The notes under the pieces were generated by a model. The model was not told the DNA's origin and searched no databases. It saw nothing but the letters and a program-made list of their open reading frames with translations. Both the position numbers and the translations under genes were made by a program. A DNA stretch of 36,783 nt from an uncultured Pelagibacteraceae bacterium. GTDB taxonomy: Bacteria > Pseudomonadota > Alphaproteobacteria > Pelagibacterales > Pelagibacteraceae. Of the stretch, positions 1 through 8,164 are shown piece by piece. Positions within the stretch are counted from its first letter, which is position 1. Each line of letters opens with the position of its first letter. Where the stretch lies: positions 1 to 36,783 of the forward strand of contig CACGOM010000012.1 in the NCBI GenBank assembly GCA_902574705.1. The letters are read 5' to 3'.

Positions 1-45
1 TATAGAAATATGAAAAACAAATATAAGAAAACCCATGTTATCTGA
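1..45 (+). CDS. C-terminal end of an upstream gene (partial, unidentified)
   Basis: Frame 1 is the only plus-strand frame open from the first base; it encodes 14 residues and stops at TGA 43-45. The other two forward frames stop within the first 12 bases. The stop would overlap the next start codon (ATG 35) by 11 bases, which suits the tight packing here. The visible residues are Lys/Asn-rich and carry no recognisable motif. It may equally be non-coding leader sequence. Confidence 0.35.
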   Translation, partial: YRNMKNKYKKTHVI

Positions 46-946
46 TAAAAAAGTAGTATGTCCAAATAATTTACTTGATAAAGCAAGTAATAATAAAGGC
101 GTAAAGGCAGCTATCGTAAATGCTGGAAAACCGCTTCCAATGCTTGCTGCATTAGATGCTGTTAATGAAAAATTAATAGAACCAATTTTCATTGGAGACA
201 AAAATCAAATTCAAAATTGTGCTGAAGAGTTAAAATGGGATATTTCTAGTTATGAGATTATTCATGAGCCTGTGGAAAACAATACTGCAGGAATCGCGGC
301 TAAATTAGCCTCTGAAGATAAAGTTAAAATTATTGTAAAAGGACATATTCACACAGATATTTTAATGAAAGAAATTCTGAAAAGACAACATAAGTTAATA
401 AATAAAAATAGATTAAGCCATGTTTGGCATATGACATTAGAAAAAGATGATAAACCAATTATAATTACGGATGGTGCGCTAAATGTAGCTCCCAACGCTA
501 AAACTAAAATGCATATATTAAAAAATGTAGTTAATTTTGCCAAAAGAATTGGAATTAATAGACCTAAAGTTGCTATTTTATCAGCGACAGAAGAGGTGAT
601 AGAAAGTGTACCAACAACTATAGATGCAAAAGAATTAACAGAACTTGCAAAATCAGAAAATATAGACGCGGATGTTTTTGGGCCATTGGCATTTGATAAT
701 GCGATTTCAAAAAAATCAGCTGCGATTAAAGGAATTAAAAATAATGTTGCTGGGCAGGCTGATATATTATTAGTGCCAAATGTTGAAACCGGCAATTCAC
801 TGGTCAAAATGATGATATATTTTATGGGTGCATGTGCAGCAGGTGTTGTAGTTGGTGGAAAAGTTCCAGTAGTCATAACAAGTAGATCAGATGATGCTCC
901 TGCAAGGCTTGCATCTATTGCTGCGGCAGTTGTTGCATTAGATTAG
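35..946 (+). CDS. Phosphate acetyl/butyryltransferase family protein (Pta/Ptb)
   Basis: A 303-residue cytosolic acyltransferase of the PTA_PTB family (PF01515), which interconverts acyl-CoA and acyl phosphate. Length and layout match the short Ptb-like subgroup: no N-terminal DRTGG or MaoC domain. Family features include the glycine-rich C-terminal core around residues 265-285 (MGACAAGVVVGG) followed by the SRSDDAPARLAS segment, and an ITDGALN motif near residue 145. The next gene, 43 bp downstream on the same strand, is an HpsN-like dehydrogenase. In sulfonate degradation a Pta turns the acetyl phosphate made by Xsc into acetyl-CoA, so the pair may serve DHPS breakdown; no xsc gene is visible. 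Specificity for acetyl or butyryl phosphate cannot be read from the sequence. Confidence 0.85.
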   Translation: MLSDKKVVCPNNLLDKASNNKGVKAAIVNAGKPLPMLAALDAVNEKLIEPIFIGDKNQIQNCAEELKWDISSYEIIHEPVENNTAGIAAKLASEDKVKIIVKGHIHTDILMKEILKRQHKLINKNRLSHVWHMTLEKDDKPIIITDGALNVAPNAKTKMHILKNVVNFAKRIGINRPKVAILSATEEVIESVPTTIDAKELTELAKSENIDADVFGPLAFDNAISKKSAAIKGIKNNVAGQADILLVPNVETGNSLVKMMIYFMGACAAGVVVGGKVPVVITSRSDDAPARLASIAAAVVALD

Positions 947-989
947 TTGTTTAATTAAAATTTATAATATAAAAAACTCTCTTAAAATT

Positions 990-2276
990 ATGGCAATAGA
1001 ATATTTAAAAAAATCACCAAAAACCTCATCCACAGATGATAACAAAACAAATTTAATTGTTCAGAATTTATTAAAAGAATTGGAAACTACAAAAGAAAAA
1101 GGCTGTATAGATCTAACAAAAAAATTTGATAAATACGAGGGAGAAATAATTGTTTCTAAAGAGACAATAGAAAAAATTAATAGAAACATAGACCAAAAAA
1201 CTAAGGATGATATTCAATTTTCTTACGACAGAGTAAGAAAATTTGCAGAAGCTCAACTTAAAAATTACGGACAAGATTTTGAAGTGGAATTATCTAAAGG
1301 TTTATTTGCAGGTCAAAAACTCATTCCTGTAAATACTGCTGGATGTTACATACCAGGAGGACGTTACGCACATATTGCATCAGCAGTAATGAGTGTAACA
1401 ACAGCTAAGGTTGCAGGTGTAAAAAATATAATTGCTTGTAGTCCACCTAAAGAAGGTATTGGCGCACATCCAACAATTGTTTATACAGCAAATTTATGTG
1501 GGGCAGACGTAATTTTAAACTTAGGAGGTGTTCCTGCAATCGCAGCAATGACAAATGGTTTATTTAAAAACCCACCTGCAGATATAATTGTAGGTCCTGG
1601 TAATCAATTTGTTGCTGAAGCAAAGAGAATTTTATTTGGTAAAGTTGGAATAGACTTGTTTGCGGGGCCTACAGAGATTGCAGTCATCGCTGACAAAAAT
1701 GCTGATCCAGAAATAGTTGCGGTTGATTTAGTTGGACAAGCAGAACATGGATATAATTCACCTGCTTGGTTGTTTACAACAAGTAAAGATTTAGCTGAGA
1801 AGGTTATGAAAAGAGTTCCTGAATTAATTGCAGAACTACCAGAATTACCAAGAACTAGTGCGGAAGCAGCATGGAGAGATTATGGAGAAGTAATTCTTTG
1901 TGATACCGATGAAGAAATTGTTAAAGTAAGTGATGAATATGCACCAGAGCATTTAGAGGTTCAAACAGAAAATTTAAAATGGTTCCATGAAAAACTCACT
2001 AACTATGGATCTTTATTTGTTGGTGAAGAAACGACTGTTGCTTATGGTGACAAATGCTCAGGTACAAATCATATTCTACCAACTAAAGGAGCGGGAAAAT
2101 ACACAGGTGGTTTGTTTGTTGGTAAATTTATAAAAACTTTAAGTTTCCAAAGAATGACAAAAGAATCTACTAAAGAGGTTGGTGCTGCTGCTGCAAGGAT
2201 TTCCCGATATGAGGGTATGGAGGCGCATGCAAGGACTGGTGATGTTAGATTAAGAAAATATGGTTTTTCAAATTAA
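990..2276 (+). CDS. hpsN: Sulfopropanediol 3-dehydrogenase (HpsN), HisD family
   Basis: A 428-residue member of the histidinol dehydrogenase family (PF00815), a zinc enzyme doing two-step NAD-dependent alcohol-to-acid oxidation. All key HisD positions are present: zinc ligands Q250, H253, D354 and H413, and the catalytic pair E320-H321 in APEHLEV. The sequence departs from biosynthetic HisD and matches the HpsN branch as I remember it, with an MAIEYLKK opening, GGRYAHIASAVMS near residue 123, and EGMEAHARTGDVRL at the end. HpsN oxidises 2,3-dihydroxypropane-1-sulfonate (DHPS) to sulfolactate. The other histidine gene in the window (hisI) lies far away, and no hisG or hisB is adjacent, which also argues against a biosynthetic role. 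The adjacent acyltransferase fits sulfonate catabolism. A true HisD cannot be formally excluded. Confidence 0.8.
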   Translation: MAIEYLKKSPKTSSTDDNKTNLIVQNLLKELETTKEKGCIDLTKKFDKYEGEIIVSKETIEKINRNIDQKTKDDIQFSYDRVRKFAEAQLKNYGQDFEVELSKGLFAGQKLIPVNTAGCYIPGGRYAHIASAVMSVTTAKVAGVKNIIACSPPKEGIGAHPTIVYTANLCGADVILNLGGVPAIAAMTNGLFKNPPADIIVGPGNQFVAEAKRILFGKVGIDLFAGPTEIAVIADKNADPEIVAVDLVGQAEHGYNSPAWLFTTSKDLAEKVMKRVPELIAELPELPRTSAEAAWRDYGEVILCDTDEEIVKVSDEYAPEHLEVQTENLKWFHEKLTNYGSLFVGEETTVAYGDKCSGTNHILPTKGAGKYTGGLFVGKFIKTLSFQRMTKESTKEVGAAAARISRYEGMEAHARTGDVRLRKYGFSN

Positions 2277-2285
2277 ATAGCTGTC

Positions 2286-2894
2286 TTATCCTAAAATTTC
2301 CATTAAAACATAAAAAGCAATCAGTGACATAATAAATATTATTATCCAATTTATTATTTTCCAAGACATTTTGTTATTTAGAAAATTAGAAAAATAATTT
2401 GAAGCATAACCTAGCAGGTAAAAAAAGATAAATGATGCTGTGGATGCACCAAGTCCAAAATATATTTTATCAGTTAATTCAAAGTTTTTTGAAAAATTTC
2501 CTAAAAAAAATACAGTATCAGAATATACGTGTGGATTTAAGTAAGTAAAACCTATTGTTTTTAAAACAACATTTTTAAATGAAATCTTTGCTATTTCTGT
2601 ATCTAAATTAATTTCTTCGTGTTTTTCCCTAAATTTTGAAATTATAAAATATAAGAGAAATAACAAAAGTAATAAATTGAATATGAGTTCAATTGTTTGA
2701 TTGAAAAAATTTTGAAAGTATTCAAATAAAAAAATTCCTGTAAATATTAAAAGTAGGTCTGAAACAGCGCAAATTAAACAAACTATAAATACAAACTGTT
2801 TTTTAATACCTTGCTCAATAACAAAAATATTTTGTGCTCCAATTGCTAAAATTAAACTAAACCCAGTAATGAAACCAAGACCTATAAATGTCAT
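2286..2894 (-). CDS. LysE/ArgO-family amino acid exporter
   Basis: A 202-residue integral membrane protein with about six hydrophobic segments, typical of the LysE superfamily (PF01810), which exports basic or other amino acids. The first membrane helix carries the family hallmark, GAQNIFVIEQGIKK at about residues 18-31, close to the GAQNAFVLRQG of LysE/ArgO. The gene follows the thiolase by 13 bp on the same strand and ends 9 bp from the convergent hpsN stop, with no hairpin between. Lys/Arg is the usual substrate of this subgroup, but RhtB-type homologues move others, so the exact substrate is open. Confidence 0.85.
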   Translation of the reverse strand: MTFIGLGFITGFSLILAIGAQNIFVIEQGIKKQFVFIVCLICAVSDLLLIFTGIFLFEYFQNFFNQTIELIFNLLLLLFLLYFIISKFREKHEEINLDTEIAKISFKNVVLKTIGFTYLNPHVYSDTVFFLGNFSKNFELTDKIYFGLGASTASFIFFYLLGYASNYFSNFLNNKMSWKIINWIIIFIMSLIAFYVLMEILG

Positions 2895-2907
2895 GTATAA
2901 TTTAATA

Positions 2908-4095
2908 TTAAGATAGCGCCTCTACACACATTGCAATACCCATACCACCGCCGATACAAAGTGTTGCTAGACCTTTTTTTGATTTTCTTTTTTTCATTTC
3001 ATGTAATAACGTGACTAATACTCTTGCCCCAGATGCACCAATTGGATGACCTAGTGCAATGGCTCCACCATTTACATTAACTTTATCAGGGTTAAAACCA
3101 AGTTCCTTATTTACTGAAATTGCTTGTGCAGCAAATGCTTCATTTGCCTCTATTAAATCTAATTGATCTATATTCCATCCAGCTTTTTTAAGTGCTTCTC
3201 TAGATGCAGGAATTGGACCAGTTCCCATTATAGATGGATCAACACCGCATTGAGCCCAAGATGCAATTCGAGCTAAAGGTTTTAAATTTTTATCTTTTGC
3301 AGTTTTTGCATTCATTAAAGTTAATGCGGCAGCTCCATCATTTAAACCTGAGGCATTCCCAGCTGTTACTGTACCATCTTTTTTAAATACTGTTTTCAAA
3401 GTAGCCATAACTTCAGTTGTTGTATCTGATTTTGGATACTCATCTGTATCAAATATTTTGCCATCTTTTAAATTTATTGGAACAATTTCATCTTTAAATT
3501 TATTATTTTTAATTGCTTCAGTAGCTTTCTTTTGAGAATTTACAGCAAATTCGTCTTGTTGCTTCCTGGTAATTTGATATTTTTCTGCAACGTTTTCTGC
3601 TGTTACTCCCATATGATATTTATTATAAACGTCAACTAATCCGTCTATAATCATTGAGTCTTTCATTTTTGACTCTTCGATTTTATCTCCTTTTCTTAAA
3701 ACTTGATAATGAGGTGAATTTGTCATGCTTTCTTGTCCACCTGCAATTACAATATTTGCATCATTTAATTTTAAAGAATTAAAACCTAAAGCAATTGCTG
3801 CTAGACCAGAACCGCAAACTTGATTAATTGTTGTAGCAGTTTTCGAGTTATCGATACCAGAATTAATCAGTGATTGCCTAGCTGGATTTTGTCCTGATCC
3901 AGTTTGCAGAACTTGACCCATATAAACCATATCAACTTCATTATTTTTAAGTTTTGAATGTTCAATACATTTTTTAATAACCTCTGTTCCTAATTCTACA
4001 GCTGTATGACCAGATAAACTTCCAAGGAAAGATCCTATTGGAGTTCTAAATGCAGAGGTAATAACAATATCCATATCGTTTATATTATTGCTCAT
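2908..4095 (-). CDS. Acetyl-CoA acetyltransferase (thiolase II)
   Basis: A 395-residue biosynthetic-type thiolase (PhaA/AtoB family), which condenses two acetyl-CoA to acetoacetyl-CoA or cleaves the product. The nucleophilic C94 sits in NQVCGSG, H350 in [10 protein letters not shown] and the second catalytic C380 in CIGGGMG, and NEAFAAQA (318-325) completes the active site. Length is normal. It starts 21 bp after the stop of the iron ATPase gene on the same strand, so it may share iron-responsive read-through, though its function is unrelated. ATG 4095 was chosen; an internal ATG at 4074 would also leave the fold intact. A link to carnitine breakdown is possible, since CdhC releases acetoacetate, but activation to acetoacetyl-CoA would be needed and no CoA-transferase is visible. 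Confidence 0.9.
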   Translation of the reverse strand: MSNNINDMDIVITSAFRTPIGSFLGSLSGHTAVELGTEVIKKCIEHSKLKNNEVDMVYMGQVLQTGSGQNPARQSLINSGIDNSKTATTINQVCGSGLAAIALGFNSLKLNDANIVIAGGQESMTNSPHYQVLRKGDKIEESKMKDSMIIDGLVDVYNKYHMGVTAENVAEKYQITRKQQDEFAVNSQKKATEAIKNNKFKDEIVPINLKDGKIFDTDEYPKSDTTTEVMATLKTVFKKDGTVTAGNASGLNDGAAALTLMNAKTAKDKNLKPLARIASWAQCGVDPSIMGTGPIPASREALKKAGWNIDQLDLIEANEAFAAQAISVNKELGFNPDKVNVNGGAIALGHPIGASGARVLVTLLHEMKKRKSKKGLATLCIGGGMGIAMCVEALS

Positions 4096-4116
4096 AATTG
4101 TTATTTATCACTCAAA

Positions 4117-5166
4117 TTAAAAACAAACAATATGTTCTATATGAATAGGCTTTCGTATTCCAAATTTATCGTTGATGTCATGTTGATGGACATGGTGAGA
4201 ATGAACAAAAACAGGTAATAAATTATTAGTGTTAGTTTTTAAAGTATAAATAAAACTTGTTCCTCTAAATTTTTTATCGATAATGTCAAACTTTAAATTG
4301 CTTTTGTCATCATGTTGTAAATCCTCTGGCTGCACAAGCAATTTGACATCAGTTCCAATTGGAACAGGATTAACAAAATTACCAGTGATAACTCCTAAAT
4401 CGTCATTTTCTAAACTTTTTGGGCTTGTAACTTTAGCAGGTATCAAAACTCCCCTATTTAAAAATTTAACAACTTTTTCTGAATTTGGAAAATGATAAAC
4501 ATTATATGGGTCATCAAATTGTTTTAATTCTTTATCTAAAATAACACCACATTTATCACCTAAGTAAAAAGCTTCGTATGAATCGTGAGTAACTATAATT
4601 GTAGTAATCTTAAGTTTTTTTAGAATCTGTTTTAATTTTACTTGTATCTCTTCTTTGAAACTTTGATCAACATTTGATAGTGGTTCATCGAGCAGCAATA
4701 AATCTGGATTAGAATTCAATGATCTTGCTAAGGAAGCTCTTTGAGCTTCACCAGCACTTATTTGATGTGGATAATGATTTAAGATATTTTCTAAATTTAA
4801 TATTTTTATAATTTCATTAATGTTTATTTTTCCTCTGGTATTGTCTCTTGAAGATAATCTAATATTCTTTTCTACCGTGTAGTGTGGAAACAAACTATTT
4901 TCTTGAAATGAAAGTGCAATCTTTCTGTGTTCTGGATCTATGTGTGTGTCCGTTGAGGATAAAGTTTTACCTTTAAGAGTTATTTGGCCTTCTGATATTT
5001 TTTCAAGACCAGCAATAGATCTTAAAATTGTCGTTTTTCCTATGCCTGATGGGCCAAGTAAGCACACAATGTCTCCTTCTTGCTCAATTGAAAAAGAAAC
5101 ATTTTTTACTTTATCTGAACCAGATATTCTAAATGTTGTGTTGTTAATTTCAAAAAAATTATTCAC
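4117..5166 (-). CDS. fbpC: Iron(III) ABC transporter ATP-binding protein (FbpC/AfuC/FutC type)
   Basis: A 349-residue ABC ATPase energising ferric-iron import at the inner membrane. The ATPase domain has Walker A at 38-45 (GPSGIGKT), Q-loop Q88, Walker B at 156-161 (LLLLDE) and H-loop H194. Residues from about 235 form a TOBE-like regulatory domain usual in the CUT1/FbpC subfamily. The signature motif reads ISAGEAQ (136-142) where most relatives have LSGGQQQ; the critical Ser and second Gly remain. Its start overlaps the permease stop by 8 bases, so the two are translationally coupled. The neighbouring permease and binding protein fix the substrate class as iron. Confidence 0.9.
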   Translation of the reverse strand: MNNFFEINNTTFRISGSDKVKNVSFSIEQEGDIVCLLGPSGIGKTTILRSIAGLEKISEGQITLKGKTLSSTDTHIDPEHRKIALSFQENSLFPHYTVEKNIRLSSRDNTRGKININEIIKILNLENILNHYPHQISAGEAQRASLARSLNSNPDLLLLDEPLSNVDQSFKEEIQVKLKQILKKLKITTIIVTHDSYEAFYLGDKCGVILDKELKQFDDPYNVYHFPNSEKVVKFLNRGVLIPAKVTSPKSLENDDLGVITGNFVNPVPIGTDVKLLVQPEDLQHDDKSNLKFDIIDKKFRGTSFIYTLKTNTNNLLPVFVHSHHVHQHDINDKFGIRKPIHIEHIVCF

Positions 5167-6778
5167 TTCCCTCTCTTAAAATATATTTTGAGGTAAGTAA
5201 AATAAAGAAACTAGCAATAATTATCAAACATAACGAAGGTACTGCTGCGGCTTCTAATAAATCTTCAGATGCAGAAATGTATGCTGTAGTTGCAAAAGTT
5301 TCAAAATTAAATGGTCTTAAGATTAAAGTTATTGGTAATTCTCTAACTATTTCTAATGAAACCAATATAATTACAAATAAAAGTGAATTTCTTAAATAAG
5401 GAACATGAATGTTTAAAAATGTTTTAGTTTTAGAATATCCAAGTAGGTAAGCGCTTTCATCAACAGATATATTCATTTTTTCATATCCTGACTTTATTCC
5501 ATTAAATGCCAATGAGTAAAATCTGATAAAATAAACTATTACAAGACCTAAAACTGATCCAATAAATATTTTTTTAATAGATAAAAAACCTAATGCTTTA
5601 ATTATATTTTCATCAAACCATGCTACAAAAGTTATAAATGCGATGGCAAGAATTACTCCGGGTATTGCGTAACCGGAGATAGACAATGTAGACATTACAT
5701 TTAATATTTTTTGTTTAGAAACTCTATTTCCGTAATTTGATATCAACGCAAAAATAATTAAAACAAGACTTGATAAAGAAACTAAATATAGAGTGTTTAT
5801 TAATAAATCCATTATATTTAAATCAAATAAATTTTCTGGAAATTTAACAGTCCAATATAACATTTGGGTTAATGGAAATAAAAAACTTAGAAAAAATAAA
5901 GCAAAACAAAAAGAAAACGCAAAAAAAGCTTTGGACCCACGTAGTTTATTTTTCTCCTTTTTCTTAAATCCTCCTTTTGATTCCAAATGATATCTAGCTT
6001 TTTTTCTAGATAAATTTTCAGTTAAAAATAATATAAAAATAAAAAGTAAAAGAAAAAATGATATTCTGTTGGCAAATGCTAAATCATCGAATGCTATCCA
6101 TGCATTATAAATGCCAGTTGTAAGAGTATTCACTGAAAAAAAGTCTACAGCACCAAATTCCGCCAAAGTCTCCATCGCTACTAATGATAATCCTGCAACA
6201 ATAGCAGGACGTGCAGCAGGTAAAATTATGGAATAAAAACATTTAAATTTTGAAAAACCAAGATTTTTGCCTAATTCTATTAAATTTTGTGATTGATACA
6301 AAAATGATGATCTTGCAAGTATGTAAACATAAGCAAAAAGTGAAAAGGAAATTGATAAAATTAGACCAAACATTCCACTAAATTTTGGAATATGTTGATT
6401 ATAATTTCCATCTCCAAATAAATATTTTAGAATTGTATATGCTGTTCCATAATTTTCAAAAAAAGCAAAAAGTGAGTATGCGTATATATAAGGCGGTACT
6501 GCAAACGATAAAATTAAAGCCCATTTAAAAAAGTTTGCTCCAGGAAACTCATAAAATGAAACTATATAAGCTGAACCTACACCTAAGAAAAAAGTAAGAA
6601 ATAATACTCCAAACAGGAGTAATAATGAATTAAATACATATTCTAAAAAAAAAGTTTCTCTTAGAATTTCAAAATAATTTGATGTGTCCTCAAAAAAACT
6701 TGAAAATACAGTCAGAATTGGAATTACGACAACAGTTGAAATTAAAAAAGAAGATATGAACCAAGTGTTTATTCTCAT
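5159..6778 (-). CDS. fbpB: Iron(III) ABC transporter permease (FbpB/AfuB type, fused two-domain)
   Basis: A 539-residue membrane protein with about twelve hydrophobic helices arranged as two homologous BPD_transp_1 halves, the standard FbpB/FutB layout. Each half has an EAA-type cytoplasmic loop contacting the ATPase: ELGKNLGFSKFKCFYSIILPAARP near 175-198 and a second near 440-460 (ESAYLLGYSKTKTF). A Lys-rich linker around residues 255-280 joins the halves. The start lies 84 bp beyond the small Cys-rich gene, and a hairpin at 6814-6850 sits in that gap, perhaps tuning the permease below the binding protein. The ATPase gene follows with an 8-base overlap. Confidence 0.92.
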   Translation of the reverse strand: MRINTWFISSFLISTVVVIPILTVFSSFFEDTSNYFEILRETFFLEYVFNSLLLLFGVLFLTFFLGVGSAYIVSFYEFPGANFFKWALILSFAVPPYIYAYSLFAFFENYGTAYTILKYLFGDGNYNQHIPKFSGMFGLILSISFSLFAYVYILARSSFLYQSQNLIELGKNLGFSKFKCFYSIILPAARPAIVAGLSLVAMETLAEFGAVDFFSVNTLTTGIYNAWIAFDDLAFANRISFFLLLFIFILFLTENLSRKKARYHLESKGGFKKKEKNKLRGSKAFFAFSFCFALFFLSFLFPLTQMLYWTVKFPENLFDLNIMDLLINTLYLVSLSSLVLIIFALISNYGNRVSKQKILNVMSTLSISGYAIPGVILAIAFITFVAWFDENIIKALGFLSIKKIFIGSVLGLVIVYFIRFYSLAFNGIKSGYEKMNISVDESAYLLGYSKTKTFLNIHVPYLRNSLLFVIILVSLEIVRELPITLILRPFNFETFATTAYISASEDLLEAAAVPSLCLIIIASFFILLTSKYILREGSE

Positions 6779-6813
6779 AATTTATAATCCGCCTTATAAA
6801 CATGGAAAGTATA

Positions 6814-6850
6814 AGTGTCCATGAAAAGGGGAAGCCTAAACATGGACACT
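6814..6850 (-). promoter_or_regulatory. Intercistronic hairpin between binding-protein and permease genes
   Basis: The arms AGTGTCCATG (6814-6823) and CATGGACACT (6841-6850) are perfect 10-base inverted repeats around a 17-base loop, which can itself form a short AGG/CCT pairing. On the transcribed (minus) strand no run of U follows, so this is not a standard intrinsic terminator. Its place between an ABC binding-protein gene and the permease suggests mRNA stabilisation of the upstream part or partial attenuation. The structure is read directly from sequence; the role is inferred. Confidence 0.6.
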
Positions 6851-6861
6851 ATTTAAGACAA

Positions 6862-7032
6862 TCAAAAATTAAATACTTTTAGGATATGCGGAACCTCCTT
6901 AGCTTTAACTTCTGAGAGTTTTCTTTTATTTATTCTTTTATCGATTTTTTTACACTCCGCAGCACATGGAGAACACGGCTTGGAAGATTTATTATAATCG
7001 ATATCAGAAATAAATTTTGTTTTTTCTTTCAT
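6862..7032 (-). CDS. Small Cys-rich protein in the iron-uptake operon (56 aa, unknown function)
   Basis: This short reading frame begins at ATG 7030-7032, directly abutting the futA stop codon (7033-7035), and ends with TGA at 6862-6864. The 56-residue product is basic, without signal peptide or membrane segment, and carries a CxxCxxxC cluster (C20, C23, C27 in KPCSPCAAECKK). Zero-gap placement after the binding-protein gene suggests translational coupling and shared iron control. Three close cysteines could bind a metal (Fe, Zn or an Fe-S cluster) in the cytoplasm, but I recognise no family. It could be a chance frame; the coupling and the motif are why I favour a real gene. Confidence 0.55.
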   Translation of the reverse strand: MKEKTKFISDIDYNKSSKPCSPCAAECKKIDKRINKRKLSEVKAKEVPHILKVFNF

Positions 7033-8061
7033 CTATTTCCATCCAGCAGCTGTCATTATTTCTACTGCAGCAGCTTGATTTTTTCCATAAGAAGCTAACT
7101 TAGTTTTCATGTCTTGTTTGAAATCTAATCCTAAGTTGTTTACTACTAATGGACTTGGTGAAACACCATCAATCATTGGAAACTCAAAAGTATTATTTGT
7201 AAAGTGTTCTTGAGCCTCAGGTGTTAGTAGATACTCCACAAGAGCAATAGCGTTTGCTTTATTAGGAGCGCCTTTAACTAAAGCTGCACAACTAACATTC
7301 ATGTGTGTTCCTCTATCATTTTGATTAGGAAAGAAAGCCTTAACTTTTCCAGCAGCTTCTTGTTGTTCTGGACCCTTTTTACCTGACAACATAAGAGCTA
7401 AGTAATATGTATTTGCTACAGCAATATCTGCTTCTCCAGCAGCAACTGCCATAATTTGTGCTCTATCATTACCTTCTGGTGTTCTTGCCATGTTAGCAAC
7501 AACTCCCTCTGCCCATGCGGCTACAGCTTTTTTACCATTGTTAGCAATTAAAGAAGCTACAAGAGATTTATTGTAAATGTTACTAGATTTTCTTATTACC
7601 AATCTACCTTTCCATTTAGGATCAGCTAGACCTTCATAAGTCATTCCAGATAATTCAGCACCAGTAACTCTTTCAGGCGAGTAATAAATTATTCTAGCTC
7701 TTTTTGCGATTCCAACCCACTTATTTGTTCTAAAAGTTTTTGGAACAGCTGCTTTGATAGATGTAGAAGTTAATCCAGATTGAAGTGCACCTTTTGAGTC
7801 CATCGCACCACATCTTCCAGCATCAGCTGTAATATATAGATCTGCGGACGAGTCGGCACCTTCTTCGATTATTCTTTTCTCCAATGCACCTGATTTACCG
7901 TTAATTAAATTTACTTTAATTCCCGTTTTTGCTGTAAACTTTCCATAAAGTTCAGCATCAGCTTTATAATGTCTTGCATTGAAAATATTTACTTCAGCTG
8001 CAATTGCAAAAGTTGATACAAACAATGAAATTATTAAAGCTAAATTTGTTATTTTTTTCAT
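7033..8061 (-). CDS. futA: Iron(III)-binding periplasmic protein (FutA/IdiA/FbpA family)
   Basis: A 342-residue periplasmic solute-binding protein delivering ferric iron to the FbpBC-type permease. Residues 1-21 are a signal peptide with probable cleavage near AIA-A. The mature start NIFNARHYKADAELY matches the FutA pattern, and candidate iron ligands are H31 or Y32, Y163 in SNIYNKS, and the tyrosine pair Y219-Y220 in ANTYYLAL. Length is usual. A perfect 7-1-7 Fur-type operator lies 50-66 bp upstream (8111-8127), implying repression when iron is plentiful. It is the first gene of the operon that continues through a 56-residue Cys-rich protein, the permease and the ATPase. Confidence 0.93.
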   Translation of the reverse strand: MKKITNLALIISLFVSTFAIAAEVNIFNARHYKADAELYGKFTAKTGIKVNLINGKSGALEKRIIEEGADSSADLYITADAGRCGAMDSKGALQSGLTSTSIKAAVPKTFRTNKWVGIAKRARIIYYSPERVTGAELSGMTYEGLADPKWKGRLVIRKSSNIYNKSLVASLIANNGKKAVAAWAEGVVANMARTPEGNDRAQIMAVAAGEADIAVANTYYLALMLSGKKGPEQQEAAGKVKAFFPNQNDRGTHMNVSCAALVKGAPNKANAIALVEYLLTPEAQEHFTNNTFEFPMIDGVSPSPLVVNNLGLDFKQDMKTKLASYGKNQAAAVEIMTAAGWK

Positions 8062-8110
8062 TTATCACCGTTTCTCCGCATAAGTTGTATGAAAATGATA
8101 ACTATTCGCA

Positions 8111-8127
8111 TTGATAATGATTATCAA
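8111..8127 (-). promoter_or_regulatory. Fur-type operator upstream of futA
   Basis: TTGATAATGATTATCAA is a perfect palindrome centred on G8119; its core TGATAATGATTATCA (8112-8126) is the classic 7-1-7 Fur box. A partly overlapping second repeat (AATGAT 8116-8121 with ATCATT 8129-8134) extends the site. It lies in the 103-bp gap before an iron-uptake operon, where Fur control is expected. In Alphaproteobacteria the binding protein could be Fur or a Fur-family relative. Confidence 0.85.
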
Positions 8128-8164
8128 TATCATTATTGTATCTGCGACGTTTTGGCTTAAATAT

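Noticed and set aside
349-876. 175-residue reading frame antisense to the phosphate acyltransferase gene
   Set aside because: It lies fully inside a well-supported gene on the other strand, is low-complexity and hydrophobic from codon mirroring, and shows no motif.
6801-6850. Repeated CATGGA words as a direct-repeat array or CRISPR-like element
   Set aside because: Only three short copies occur, two of them being arms of one hairpin; there is no regular spacing.
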